Below are positions 10,425 to 21,320 of a DNA stretch of 64,000 nucleotides, in pieces (position 1 is the first letter of the stretch; each line of letters starts with the position of its first letter). Under the pieces are notes generated by a model. The model did not search any database. It saw nothing but the letters and a program-made list of their open reading frames with translations, and was not told the origin of the DNA. The stretch comes from Rhynochetos jubatus (taxonomy: Eukaryota > Chordata > Aves > Eurypygiformes > Rhynochetidae), in the NCBI GenBank assembly GCA_027574665.1, contig CM050656.1, positions 3,471,001 through 3,535,000 of the forward strand, given 5' to 3'. The translations under genes and the position numbers were made by a program.

Positions 10425-12980
10425 AGTTTTCATCTAATTTCAGAGGAATTAAATGTACCTTTTATTGGGTGCAGAAAAATGGCATTTCTCAGCGCAGGTT
10501 GTTTTCTGAGGAAATAAGTGATCGTGCACACAGAGTAAGGCTGAACAACCTCTCCAAACAAACGTTCATTGACTGCCTAGATGCAACTAGTTTTATAATT
10601 GCTGGGAAATCCATTTGTGCCATTTGAATGTCTTCAGAGATGGCTTTAGCTTGCACGACTGCTCTAAGGCAGTGATACAGCCTGACGACATTAGCATAAC
10701 CTGTGTGTAACAAGGAGCTGTTCTTCAGTGGTTTCCTTTCGCACATCACCTATAAACAAGCTTTTTAACAGTAACAACTAGTGGGAATTCCCTTTTTTCT
10801 TTACCCTTTATGTTTTTTTCCTTTGAAAAAAACATCCAGCCTTCTTATTCATGTTCAAAATATGTTACCCATTCATTTTACTTGTAAAAGAGGTGGAAAG
10901 ACAGAATCGCATCTATTGAAAGTTAAGAATTTCACATCTCCAGTGTCACAGAACAAACAGACTTTTATAAAATGAATCAATTATTGATAACCTCTATATG
11001 AGGCATATTATAATGCTGAGTGTATTAACAGGTGTGGTAATCACTGGGCAACATACAATGCACATTAAAATTAATGTTTAAATAGATTAGCTGCAAACAA
11101 ATCTCTATGTTTTTAGATTAAATTATGTCTTATTACACAGTTTTAACAAGTAAAATAATTGTTGGCCAGAGAATGGATGAGTACACGTGTTTTGTAAACC
11201 ATAGCTAACGGAACAGTATTAGAACTATTCACAATCACACTGGGCATATATTCCACCCATGCAAAAGTAGCCCGTGTCCCTGGGGAGGCTATTTGTGAGC
11301 AATGAAGCAGACGCTGAACATCCTAGAGAGACGAGTAGGGCTGAGGGGTGGCAGCCAGCCTGGTCCTGATTGCGGGGGGCAGCACTCTGTGCCCCCCCTT
11401 TCCATCATGTAGAGAGGGAGAGCTGGTTCCTCACAGGTGATGTGAGCATTTGCATTAACCAATACTGGGAGGTGCTTGGACTGAGCAGGAAAAATCCACA
11501 ACAAATCATGAGATTGGTTGGCTGAATAATTAACTGCACCTCCTGTTTCCCACCCTTGTCCGCTCCCATCAGTATGGTGTTACACAAAACAAAACAGAGC
11601 GATCAGCTATACAATCACTGCATGCCTATCCAGTTCATACGAACATGTCGTTATGCATACGTATGTGTATATAAAATCATAGCTAATTTGGCAACTGTGC
11701 CACTCTACGTTCTGCATATCCATCCCTGTACAATCATTACACAGAAACGTGTACGACACAAATGCCTTTTCAGAAAGGTGTTCAATTAAGGCTAAAATCA
11801 ATCATGGTCAAAGCACAAACATTAAAGGGTAACATCCTGTGAATGATGGAAAAGTGACCTATAACACAAGAAGTACCTGACGGGACACCTGAGCTGCGCT
11901 GTGATATCACCACAGCCATCCTGTCCCTCCCCAGCTCCAGCACCATGCTCCTGCCTGCTCCAAGCAGGGGTTAGTGCTGTACTTCACCCAAAACACAGCC
12001 CGGGGTAGCACTGCAGCACGCGGTGCACAGTGGGGTTTTGCAGCCCGCAGGGGGGCAGCCAACGGAATCAGGTCAGGGTGGGAAGAAAGGGAAGGCAGTC
12101 CATAATCAGGATTTCGTGTCTGCATATATTGCCATCCACCAAACCCCCTAATCTGGCCAGTTTTTGGGGTTTGAAGGTCTCAGATGAGGAAAGGGAATAC
12201 TGCCCTAAAAAGAAACATACAGCAACGTCATCTGGCTTAATACTTCATCCCACACATACAAACGCATCTATTTATCAGTGTTTACTTAAATTAATGGCAA
12301 AAATGTTTAATACTCTGATTCCCTAGGCCAGACAAGAGCTGGGCAGCAAGCGTGGCTCTGCTACCCCCTGAGCATGAACAGAAGTGTCTGTTGAATGCCA
12401 GCAGGTTAGAGCCCTGCAGAGCATAAAAACCAGCTACTGGGGGGTTTTATTAAATGTAACTGGAAAGAATTCAGCTTGATTCTCAGAGGTAAGATGAATT
12501 CAGTGCTGGGAAAGAGAAGAAATCAAACAAACCCCAAACACGACCATGTTTTGGGCAGAAATAATTGAAACTACAGGTGGAACCTCACCATGACATTTGC
12601 AAAGTGACTTCATTAAAAACAACTACATTTCCTATGACTGCTAATCCTCCTTTCCTGCTCCCTCTCAGGCAAATACTTTAAATGCTGCTTGCCAGAGAGC
12701 TTAGAGAGGTTTCAGCTGCTCGCCCACTTTGAGCCATTTTTAGATTAGTGGTGGTTTTTTTTTTGTTGTTGTTGTTGGTTTCATTAATGCAGCAGCCACA
12801 CGGATAACGCACAAATACTCAGGCACAAGGGATGGAGCCGTTGAGGAATGGCTGTCCTCCGGTATACATGGATGTGGGAGAAGCACCAACACTCCTGTAT
12901 CTCAATTCGTCCTCCTGGGGACAGTTTTGCTTTGACAAGTACTGAATAGGAACAAAGACTTCACCCTATTATACCCAACA
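10425..12980. other. Unique A+T-rich DNA, no gene recognised
   Basis: No repeat or exon recognised. It contains a poly-T/TTG patch near 12753-12776. The open frames in 10292-10749 run across the LTR/CR1 remnants and are not genes. Confidence 0.5.
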
Positions 12981-13036
12981 GATTATATGCAATATATTAT
13001 AAGCAACGTATTACAAGCAATAAATTATAAGCAAAC
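12981..13036. repeat. 14-bp tandem repeat, four copies
   Basis: Four consecutive 14-base units, GATTATATGCAATA, TATTATAAGCAACG, TATTACAAGCAATA and AATTATAAGCAAAC, with an approximate consensus TATTATAAGCAAYA. Copies differ from the consensus at about one to three positions, so this is a small, moderately old array. Confidence 0.9.
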
Positions 13037-14597
13037 ATGGATTTGTATAAGAACTAGGGTCAAAGACCTTAGTCTAGCAATAGCATAAAAACTACCAGGA
13101 AAAACGACTGGTCCCCCCAGGCAGTAAGACATCTACCTGTTCACCCTTAGTGCTATTAGTGCTGTTGCTGAGTGCACTAGAAATCAATAAATGTTTTTAA
13201 GCAACAATTCCAAGCACAGGTGGGATATAGTCAACCTAGGAGGTGAGCTGGGATGGCTGGAAAACATTTGCTCTACATCTTGTTAAGTATTTAAAAAACC
13301 CCAAACCTTTGAGCTGCACCATAAATAGCATGAATCAGAATGAGGTTATTAATCTTTGAGAGCCACACACAACTGAGATTAATCAGCTTGTCTCTCATAA
13401 GCAACACCCACAACTCCAGAATAAAAAACATTTCCATAATGAACACACACACGCATTAACTTCTTTTCCATATCTTCAAGTCACAACTTCATCACAAAAT
13501 TTTAAAATACAGTTTCTTTTTTAACACAGCTAGGCAAACATCAATAATTTAGTCTGATGTATAACATTGCAGAGATAATTAACTGAAATTTACTGCCTTA
13601 TTAAGAAAGAGTTTATGAACAGAGAAGTGAGCGGGGAGAGGTCTATGTTGTTGCCCCGGAGCCACAAAGTGTCGGAGCACTGGAGGGAGCTTCAAACTGG
13701 GACTGTGGCCGTGCCGGGCACAGCACTACACAACACCCTGGAAAAAACATCTTTTTTCTGCAACAGGGTAAATTTGCTTTGCTGAGCTCCAAGCTCCCAC
13801 AGGGAACCTATCACCACTCTCTAAGCTGGTGACTTAAAAGCTGCCATAGTTCTCTTCGAACTAGTACAGGACTAGAGCTACAGGTAGTAATATCTTGAAT
13901 ACTGTACTTTTGTGTGTGTGTAAAAGGATAAGAAAACATCAAGAAAATGTTGCTACCATATAGAAATGTATTTTAATTTAGCTATATACCTTTTCAGGAT
14001 GGTGCTCTGCTAGACAGCTGGTGTTTTTCAGAGATCAAAATGATAATTTCACTGTGATGATACAGAGGTACAAGCAATAAGATTGGCTTTAAAAAAAAAT
14101 TAATAAATATATAAAGTCTGATTAATCAAAAGAGATTAATTCAGGATTCCTATCCTGCAAATTTCAGAGCAAAAATGTAAGTCAGTCCCATTTCCCGAAA
14201 GCCCCAGGGTTCAGTTACAGGAAGGAGTTGAAGGAAAAATCATGAATAAGAGAAAGAAACCCAAAACATGAAACAGAAAGTGGCAGAACACTGAAACGAT
14301 GCTATTTTTTTGTCAGGATAATCAAACCTGAGGAGTGGCGGCCTTCCAGTGTTTGAGCTGGACAGTATGCAGAAGGAGGGAAAGCTGGCGGCAGTGCTGC
14401 CCAGCTGGCGGGAGGCTGAGTCCAGCCCAGGGACCATGCGGGAGAGGATTAAACCTCCCTTCACATCCTTCTGCTTTAACTATCCAAGTGACAACCACTC
14501 CAAATCACCGCACATGTTGGATGGGAGTGAAATGCAAGTGTTGATGGCACGCTGACACATGCTGACAGTAAATTTACACATATTGTGGGAATAAAGT
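13037..14597. other. Unique A+T-rich DNA, no gene recognised
   Basis: No repeat or exon recognised. A palindromic TGATTAATCA lies near 14118 with a second GATTAAT nearby, in an A+T-rich setting that resembles clustered homeodomain-type sites. No functional evidence is visible. Confidence 0.5.
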
Positions 14598-14868
14598 CAA
14601 TGGGCTTGATTAAACTGAAAAAGGGTAGATGAGATAAATGGAAGAAATTCTTCCCAGAGAGGGTGGGGAGCACTGGGACAGGTTGCCCAGAGAAGCTGTG
14701 GGTGCCCCATCCCTGGGAGTGTTCAAGGCCAGGCTGGATGAGGCTTGGAGCAACCTGGGCTAGTGGAGGGTGTCCCTGCCCATGGCAGGGGGTGGGACTG
14801 GATGGGTTTTAAGGTCCCTTCCAACCCAAACCACTCCCTGGTTCCATGGCTCTATGAAGCTATGATTA
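14598..14868 (+). mobile_element. CR1 LINE 3'-end fragment, about 270 bp
   Basis: Plus-strand CR1 3' UTR. It begins near 'TTAAACTGAAAAAGGGTAGA' and continues through AGGAAGAAATTCTTCC-like sequence, 'GGGACAGGTTGCCCAGAGAA' and CATCCCTGGGAGTGTTCAAG. It then runs through the CCATGGCAGGG segment and TTTTAAGGTCCCTTCCAACC to a tail with decayed TCTATGA repeats. It is 5'-truncated and non-coding, and it closely matches the copy at 21.0 kb. The short open frame 14745-14945 overlaps it and is not a gene. Confidence 0.95.
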
Positions 14869-16189
14869 CAAAGATTTACATTAGCAATTTAAAGGGATGG
14901 CATCGCTTGCAACAGAGTGGAGAACTGGATCCTCGTCATTTTTAACAGTAAGCATGTTCGGCCTTTGTTGGTTTTGTTAGTAGAAGATAGAGAATTTACG
15001 TACATAATTGCGCAAAAATTACATATTTGCAGGCCATTGTAAAAAATAATGACCTAGCGTTTAACTGTTACACATAGCTCAAATTAACTCCAGTGAAAGC
15101 CCTGTGTTTATATGCAGGGAAGAATTTGGCTTAATTATTTCCAGTATTTTTAATACAAATTCTGTTTGTGCGTATGGAAGTGTGTTTATGGTTACCCATG
15201 TACCAGAGGATAATGGAGGACTGACTTCATGCACCGCCACAGATGCCTGATTGCATATTTATCTATAATGGACATTTCAGTGAAATGACCCAATAATTTT
15301 GCTGCCCAGACTTACTGCAATATCACATGTTAATTGCTAGAGCGAGCTGAAAATAGATCTTAAAATAGGATGTAGGTGGTTAGCCCCAGGGGAAAAGAGG
15401 AATGAAAGATTTCGTCTGTGATGCTGGCTATGTTCACACACACACACAAAAAAAGAGAAGCAGATGGGAAGAAGAAAAGCTCCAGTTATATTTCGAGCTA
15501 CATTTCCACATCCATCTGATAAGTGCCAGCCACTGTCTAAAAGGCTGAGCAGTGTCAGCCTGTGTACATGCCCCTGGGAATACCTGCCACAGAAGTTTGG
15601 GGAATCCTTAGCATGGTTGCAGAGATGGCTAATGCAAAAAATAATAGAAACACAGTGCTCTGCAGGGGGAGCATCAGGAGGAGCAGAGATTGAAATCACT
15701 ACAGCTGGAGAACCATTTATCTCACCGTTATCAGCCCCTGTGCCCTCATGGCTGTGGTGATGGCAGGACTGGTAGCGGGATCTGGGACACGGCATCGCAG
15801 GCATCTCGCAGTGCAGCGGCCAAGCAAGGCGGGCAGGCAGGGAGCTGCAAGCACCTACAGTGATATTGTTCACCAAAGTGTGTTCTTTCTCATTTAGAAC
15901 AACAACGAAAAAAAGTGCAGGCCTTCTACAACCTATTCACAACACTTGTTTTATCTACTGTTGTGTCCCAGTTGACACCAGTTCCATTATTGCTGCTACT
16001 GGTGTCTGCACTGGGGCAGCTCCTCAGGCTCCTGCTCTGCTGCAGGAGCCTCTGAACCAGCTCAACAGAGACCCCACCAAAATGTCACAAAGATCAGCTG
16101 GAAAGCTTACAGTCCAAGTATTTCTTCACTCATATTCCCTACATTTTATGAAGTAGCCTTGCCTTAATTGTGTTCATTTTTGTTGTCCA
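14869..16189. other. Unique DNA, no gene recognised
   Basis: No repeat recognised. The minus-strand frame 15876-15337 (179 codons, the longest in the window) lies here. Its translation shows no recognisable domain, and other frames are open over the same bases. A 10-bp perfect inverted repeat (AGGCTCCTGC ... GCAGGAGCCT) is at 16026-16051. Confidence 0.5.
15429..15447. repeat. Short (CA)n
   Basis: A short run of CACACACACACA followed by an A-tract. Low-complexity sequence only. Confidence 0.75.
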
Positions 16190-16452
16190 GAAATTTAATT
16201 TCTTATGGTTCTTCAGTCATGTGTCAACATATTTAAAATTCCTGTAATATTTATTCTCCTTCTCTGGATAACCTTGTCAATCTTAATTATAGCTTAGGGT
16301 AGGCAAACAAAATTGAATGCGTTGCTCCAGACGAGATGTACCATTGTTCAATATGCTGCTGTAATATATTCCATACTTTTAATGCATCAAAGCATTTTAA
16401 CTGCTGTTGCACACTGTGCAGACAGTCATTTGAGCTCTCAACCACATTTATT
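16190..16452 (-). mobile_element. Ancient amniote-type CR1 fragment, diverged
   Basis: On the minus strand this resembles the old CR1 lineage shared by reptiles and birds. The order of landmarks fits: 'TTCTCTGGATAACCTTGTCA' near 16261-16280, a 'TTGCTCCAGACGAGATGTAC' block near 16322-16341, then 'AACTGCTGTTGCACACTG' at 16399-16416 with a following GCAGACAGTCATTTGAGCT. The equivalent consensus words are 'CTCTGGACAAYTTG', 'CTCCAGATGAGGTCT' and 'ACTGCTGCTGCACATTGAGC'. Identity is low and boundaries are uncertain. A continuation toward 16.7 kb is possible but not supported. Confidence 0.65.
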
Positions 16453-18780
16453 TATTTAGTTCTCAACCTATAAAACATAAAATAATACATTTCCAAGACT
16501 CCAGGTGCCCTTGACAAATAATTAAAAATTTGATTCAACAGATTCTCAAATAGCACCAGCACATCAGAAACTTTTCTCTGCATAAAACCCTACAAATGTC
16601 AAACTGCTTCACCTGAACTGTCAGAAAACTTTATTTCCTTTTGTCACCCATTTTCACTAAAACTGTAGTATTTACCTGCCTTTCCCACAAATTAGGAGCT
16701 CTTTCATGCCAAAGGGAGGAATGGATTTTCCATTTCGAGGAGTTTTCTGCAGAGAACTCTGCCAGTTCACAATTTAAACTGTTTTTGTAGGTAAGGCCCA
16801 TTTAGCTCCCTTGGCCATGTCAGCCCATCAGAGTTGGCCGCTCCTTGGCTGAGACCCACTCAACTCCTCACACCAGCTACGTTAAATTGCTCTAAAGAGA
16901 GAAGAAGCGCTGCCTTTCCTGGCACTCAAAAATTACAGAATGGCTGCAGAGGGATCTAAGGGCATTTTCTGAAATAGGAGAGATGATAATTATATGCCCT
17001 TCCATTCTCATGTTATGTTACTGGATTCCTATGTGATGTATAAGGAAGATATCAGATGATATCACGGCTAGTGGTCAAAGGGATTTGTTAGTAGACACAA
17101 AGAGATGACTCGTCGATCATCCCTCCTCTCTCGGGACTCAAAGATCAAGAGAGGAAAAGGGAAAACAAAGAAAACAAACCAAAACCTCCTAAATTCCTTT
17201 TGCTGTAGATGATTTCATTATGCCTCATACCTAACCTGTACTTCTTACGGCAACAAGAATAGTAACTCTATGATGATTGAAAAAGGACTCTATTCCTGGC
17301 AAGTACTCAGGACTATAAAAATCCAAGCAATCCTTCATCAACAATATTGAGTGACCGATCACTGGAAATCACTGGAAAAACGCGTTGCACTTATTGGACA
17401 GAGGCTAGCTCCACCGTACATAGCATGGTCATTTATCAGGAAAAAGAACAAAGCGGATGGGATGGAATAGATACAAACAGAACAGAGAAAATATGAACAT
17501 ATCAGAAAAGCCATTTCCAAACATGGTAGTATCTTTATAGCACTTAACTATTACCTACATTTTAACCTTTCTTTCTTTAATTTAAGGACATTTGGAATTC
17601 ATAATTATTATTCAAATTATTTGCTCCAGAGGTGCCACATGTGTGCACCAAGAATCCTCATCTCAATCCTGATCTAGAAAAGGCAAAAGGCGGTTAGTCC
17701 TTCATACACACAATTAAACAAAACCCCGTCTAGTATGTGGAGACACGTCTCTCTACCCTTTGCACCAGCCTTGCATTTATTGATGGAGCTGGTAGTTCCT
17801 GATACAATTCTGAGCTAGCCAGGCCCTACTGTCATCACTTAGTTTTGGAAGTGTAGCTAATGACATAAGAAATCTTGCTTTTAAGTACTGAACACAGGGC
17901 TCCTTGACAGTAATATGCCAGCTACCGAGTGTGTCCCTTAGCTAGAGAGGAATTAATCAGACTTTAGACATTCAAGTTTCTTCAGGATATAAAAATCCCA
18001 GTTGTGGAGGCTTCATAGAGAATAGGGTAGCACATACCGGTGAATATTTAAGATTTTTTTTGAAGCGTTTAGAATTTTCAGCAAATATTTTACAGTTGCA
18101 AAAAATCTTATAGAGTCCAATCAAGGGAATTAGTGCAAACCTGAGAGAGGCTCCTGCATTAACAAGGACCAGCCACAAGGCAAAGGCGTGTCTAGAAAGG
18201 TAAAACGCTAAAAAAGTTTCTATTACTTTGAAGACTTGATTCCTAAGGGAACGGTTCCATATAAATCATATTTTCCTAATGTAGACTGGAAAATGTGGCT
18301 AGAGCACTTTCATCTAAATTTCATAAAGTGTCTCGAATGAGCAAGAAGCGCATATCCCTGAATGTAGATATTTCAGAAAAGTTAAGAAAAAAATGATGTC
18401 TTAGTTCAAGCTTGCCTAAGGCAGCTTCAAGTGGAGAAATACAGACTTATTTAGCAAATTATGAGGGTTCAATTTTATATATACTGCATACTAGTAATTA
18501 TTAAGGATTTGCTCAGAGGCAGGGCTCTCACTCCCCTTTTAAATTCTAGGGTATGAACAAGAGAAAAAAGCATGCTTCATCAACAATTAACCTTCTCCAT
18601 ACGGATGAAAAACAAATGAATCATTGTCCACGTAAATTCTTAGCTGCTATCATAAAACCCTTTGTTAAAATAAACTGGAAGAATCAACATCGCTGAAGTA
18701 ATCCTGTTTCTACTAACATCAGCTAATGAAACTCTACTCTCATCCACTGTGGATATCCTCATGAGCTACAAGTCTTGCAG
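16453..18780. other. Unique A+T-rich DNA, no gene recognised
   Basis: No exon or further repeat is clearly visible, although the first 250 bases could hold more decayed CR1. Open frames are short. Confidence 0.5.
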
Positions 18781-18963
18781 AGAATTTTCACAGACCAGTT
18801 GAGGATGGCAGGAACCTCTGGAGCAGTGGCCCAGGACCACGTCTGGCTGGGTGCTGAGTATCCCCAAGGATGGAGACCTCCACAGGCAACCGGTGCCAGG
18901 GCTCGGTCACCCTCAAAAAAAAAGTGTTTCCTGACGTTCAGAGGGACTCTCCTGTGTTTCATT
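18781..18963 (-). mobile_element. CR1 LINE fragment with internal deletion
   Basis: Minus-strand CR1 of a second subfamily. The plus strand shows TTCACAGACCAGTTGAGGAT, GGAACCTCTGGAG, 'GCCCAGGACCACGTCTGGCT', 'CCAAGGATGGAGACCTCCAC', 'GTGCCAGGGCTCGGTCACCC' and 'GTGTTTCCTGACGTTCAGAG'. It ends at CTCCTGTGTTTC. The usual stretch of about 60-70 bases between 'GGAACCTCTGGAG' and 'GCCCAGGACCACG' is missing, leaving GGAGCAGTGGCCCAGG at the join. Both overlapping open frames (one on each strand) are incidental. Confidence 0.9.
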
Positions 18964-21005
18964 AGAATTGACTTCCTGAGATTTAATAAATGATATTTAG
19001 AAATAAAGCCTAAACTAATTTCCTCACTAAATAACAAGAAAGCTACTAGAGAAAAAAGGAAATTGGATAATTATTAATAATACAGAAGGGGAAGAAGTAC
19101 AATTTTGTTATTGTTTTGACCAAACTTATTCGACCGAAATAGAATATTATTCTATTCTACTGAAAACACATATTCTACTGAAAACATCAAAACATTTTTC
19201 AGGGAAAAGAAATGATGGATAAAGTTCAAATTCCAAAGGAGAGGAAGTTAGTATAATTACATTTGTGGGCAGCAAGCGACTCCTTAGGAAAACAGAAATT
19301 TGTGAGATACAATTGACTACAATTTGCCAAGTAACACCAGGATGAAGAAGTTTCCAAAGGCTTTTTAAAAGCTAAGAGTTTCCCAAGGCTGTGAAATTCA
19401 TGAGGAATTTGTATTAGCATCAATTCACACATTTGTTTATGATTGGCTTTTTTTTTCCCCTCTGGCATGTAAAAAGAACGTTTTTGAAACCAGAGTCCTA
19501 GGTTAGAAAATTGCTTAAGAAATGCTGCTTGGAGGGAAAAAAGTACCCCCCTGATTAATTTTTAAGCTATTTAATATTTCAAAATTACATGAAATCATCT
19601 CAGTCTCAAAATTACATTTCATTAAGGCACTTAATTACATGTAGTTTGGTTTAGAGACTGTTCAGCTGCGTGGGGCCAAGTGAATGCTTAAACTCCTGTC
19701 TGAACCGGGTAATAAGACTTGTAAGAAAGGATTTGTCTCTCTCCTTCCACGTTGAGCAGGCAGCTTGTGTGCAACCAGAAAAATCCAGTTTATTTGCTGT
19801 GAATTGATTCAGTTTCCTCGTCTTCTTTGGGGTACTCGGAGGAGCAAAGGGTGAACTTCCCAGCTATCAAAGACAGCAGCCGGAGAAAGGGCTTGGCACT
19901 GCCCGAGGCACTGACCAGCAGCTCCCAGTCATTGACTTGCTCTGTTTGGCAAAAAATCACTTTGAATTATTTTAGCCAGTGGTTTCCAAACTGTTAATAT
20001 TATCCTGTTGATAATACTAATAATCCTTTGGTCTATTGATAGCCTGAGGTCCAGATGTGCTCTGTGAGAGCCAATACTCCTGCTTTCAAAACAGTAAAAG
20101 CAAAAAATCTTTATCCTCTGAAGCAAAGCAGCAGCTACTTCCAGCTTTCCCTATCAGCTAATTAATTTACTATTATTTCCTCCTGTGTGAATTACCAGGC
20201 AGTTAATATCCCCGGGTTCAAGAGTATATATGCTGAGGAGGTTCGCACTGAAGGTGATGTGTACCGGTGCTACCGCATTAGCCAAAAATGATGCTTGCAG
20301 AATGGGGTTTTTTTCATAATAAACACGTCTCTTTGCACGCAACACAAGAAATTGCATCATGCTACTGCAGTGCTTTCAGACCAAACTCTCAAAAACATAG
20401 GTTTGCTCACTCTTTTCCTGATTTCTTAAAACCTCCATTTTTGAGGCTGACAGGGCTGGCTTTACAACACAGCAGCTGTTCTGCTCTGCCTAGTGCAATA
20501 TTGATTTTTACAACAAGCTCTGTAAATATCAATATTTTTGTACTTCAAGCAGACGAAAAGCAGCATAGTGAAATGTACCCTGCCAACCAAACATGCCGGG
20601 TCAGCCTGGAGAGAGCCAAGACAAGTTTAATGAGAAAGTAAAACAGACAGGAAGAAAAAGAGATTGGAAATAGAAAATAAGCCATGGAGAAAGATACGAG
20701 AGCTCAAGTGAAATAGAGGAAAGGTAGGCAGAGAAACTGCAAACACACTTTGGGGGCATGCCAAGCCTGAAAGAGAAATAAGACAGGGAAAATAGAGAAG
20801 ACAGCCACAGGGATGGCAGGGAGACTCCAGGACTGGAGAAGTGGGCTGTTACATTTTCTCATTTTCTGATTATTCTAAATAAATCCTACTTGCCTATGAC
20901 AGAGTACATCTGTTGCTCTCATTAAATAATGTTTTGTGGGTTTGTAGGATTGAAAAATCCTACAAAATTGAAGAAACTGAAGTTATGTTCTATTTATTTC
21001 TATGG
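18964..21005. other. Unique A+T-rich DNA, no gene recognised
   Basis: No exon or transposon recognised. It contains the short direct repeat at 19153-19186, and a purine-rich, GAAA/AGAA-biased strand around 20640-20860. Confidence 0.5.
19153..19186. repeat. 16-bp direct repeat, 18-bp period
   Basis: TATTCTACTGAAAACA occurs at 19153-19168 and again at 19171-19186, separated by two bases. A local tandem duplication. Confidence 0.9.
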
Positions 21006-21320
21006 GCTTACAAGGAAGCTGGGGGGGACTTTTTAGAAGGGCCTGTAGTGACAGGACAAGGAGTAACGGGTTCAATCGAAAGCAGGGAGATAGAGTTTGG
21101 ATATCAGGAAGAAATTCTTCCTGCAGAGGGTGGGGAGGCACTGGGACAGGTTGCCCAGGGAAGCTGTGGGTGCCCCATCCCTGGGAGTGTCCAAGGCCAG
21201 GCTGGATGAGGCTTGGAGCAACCTGGGCTAGTGGATGGTGTCCCTGCCCATGGCAGGGGTGGGACTGGGTGATCTTTAAGGTCCTTTCCAATCCAAACCA
21301 TTCTATGATTCTATGATTTC
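21006..21320 (+). mobile_element. CR1 LINE 3'-end fragment, about 315 bp
   Basis: The best-preserved CR1 copy in the window. It starts at the 'TTACAAGGAAGCTGGGGG' block, includes GGGCCTGTAGTGACAGGACA and GGAAGAAATTCTTCCTGCAG. It then runs through GGGACAGGTTGCCCAGGGAA and GGGTGATCTTTAAGGTCC to the tail ATTCTATGATTCTATGATTT. The slightly longer 5' reach includes the last part of the region just after ORF2. It carries no complete coding domain. The intact tail octamers suggest it is younger than the other CR1 copies here. Confidence 0.97.

Noticed and set aside
15337..15876. Minus-strand open frame of 179 codons, the longest in the window
   Set aside because: No recognisable domain, no matched splice or promoter context, and the opposite strand is also open. 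Length is within what chance allows in a G+C-richer patch of 64 kb.
16026..16051. Perfect 10-bp stem hairpin, possible microRNA precursor
   Set aside because: The stem does not extend beyond 10 pairs, well short of a microRNA precursor arm.
14598..21320. The two plus-strand CR1 copies at 14.6 and 21.0 kb as a segmental duplication
   Set aside because: Similarity is confined to the CR1 sequence, and the flanks do not match, so these are independent insertions of the same family.
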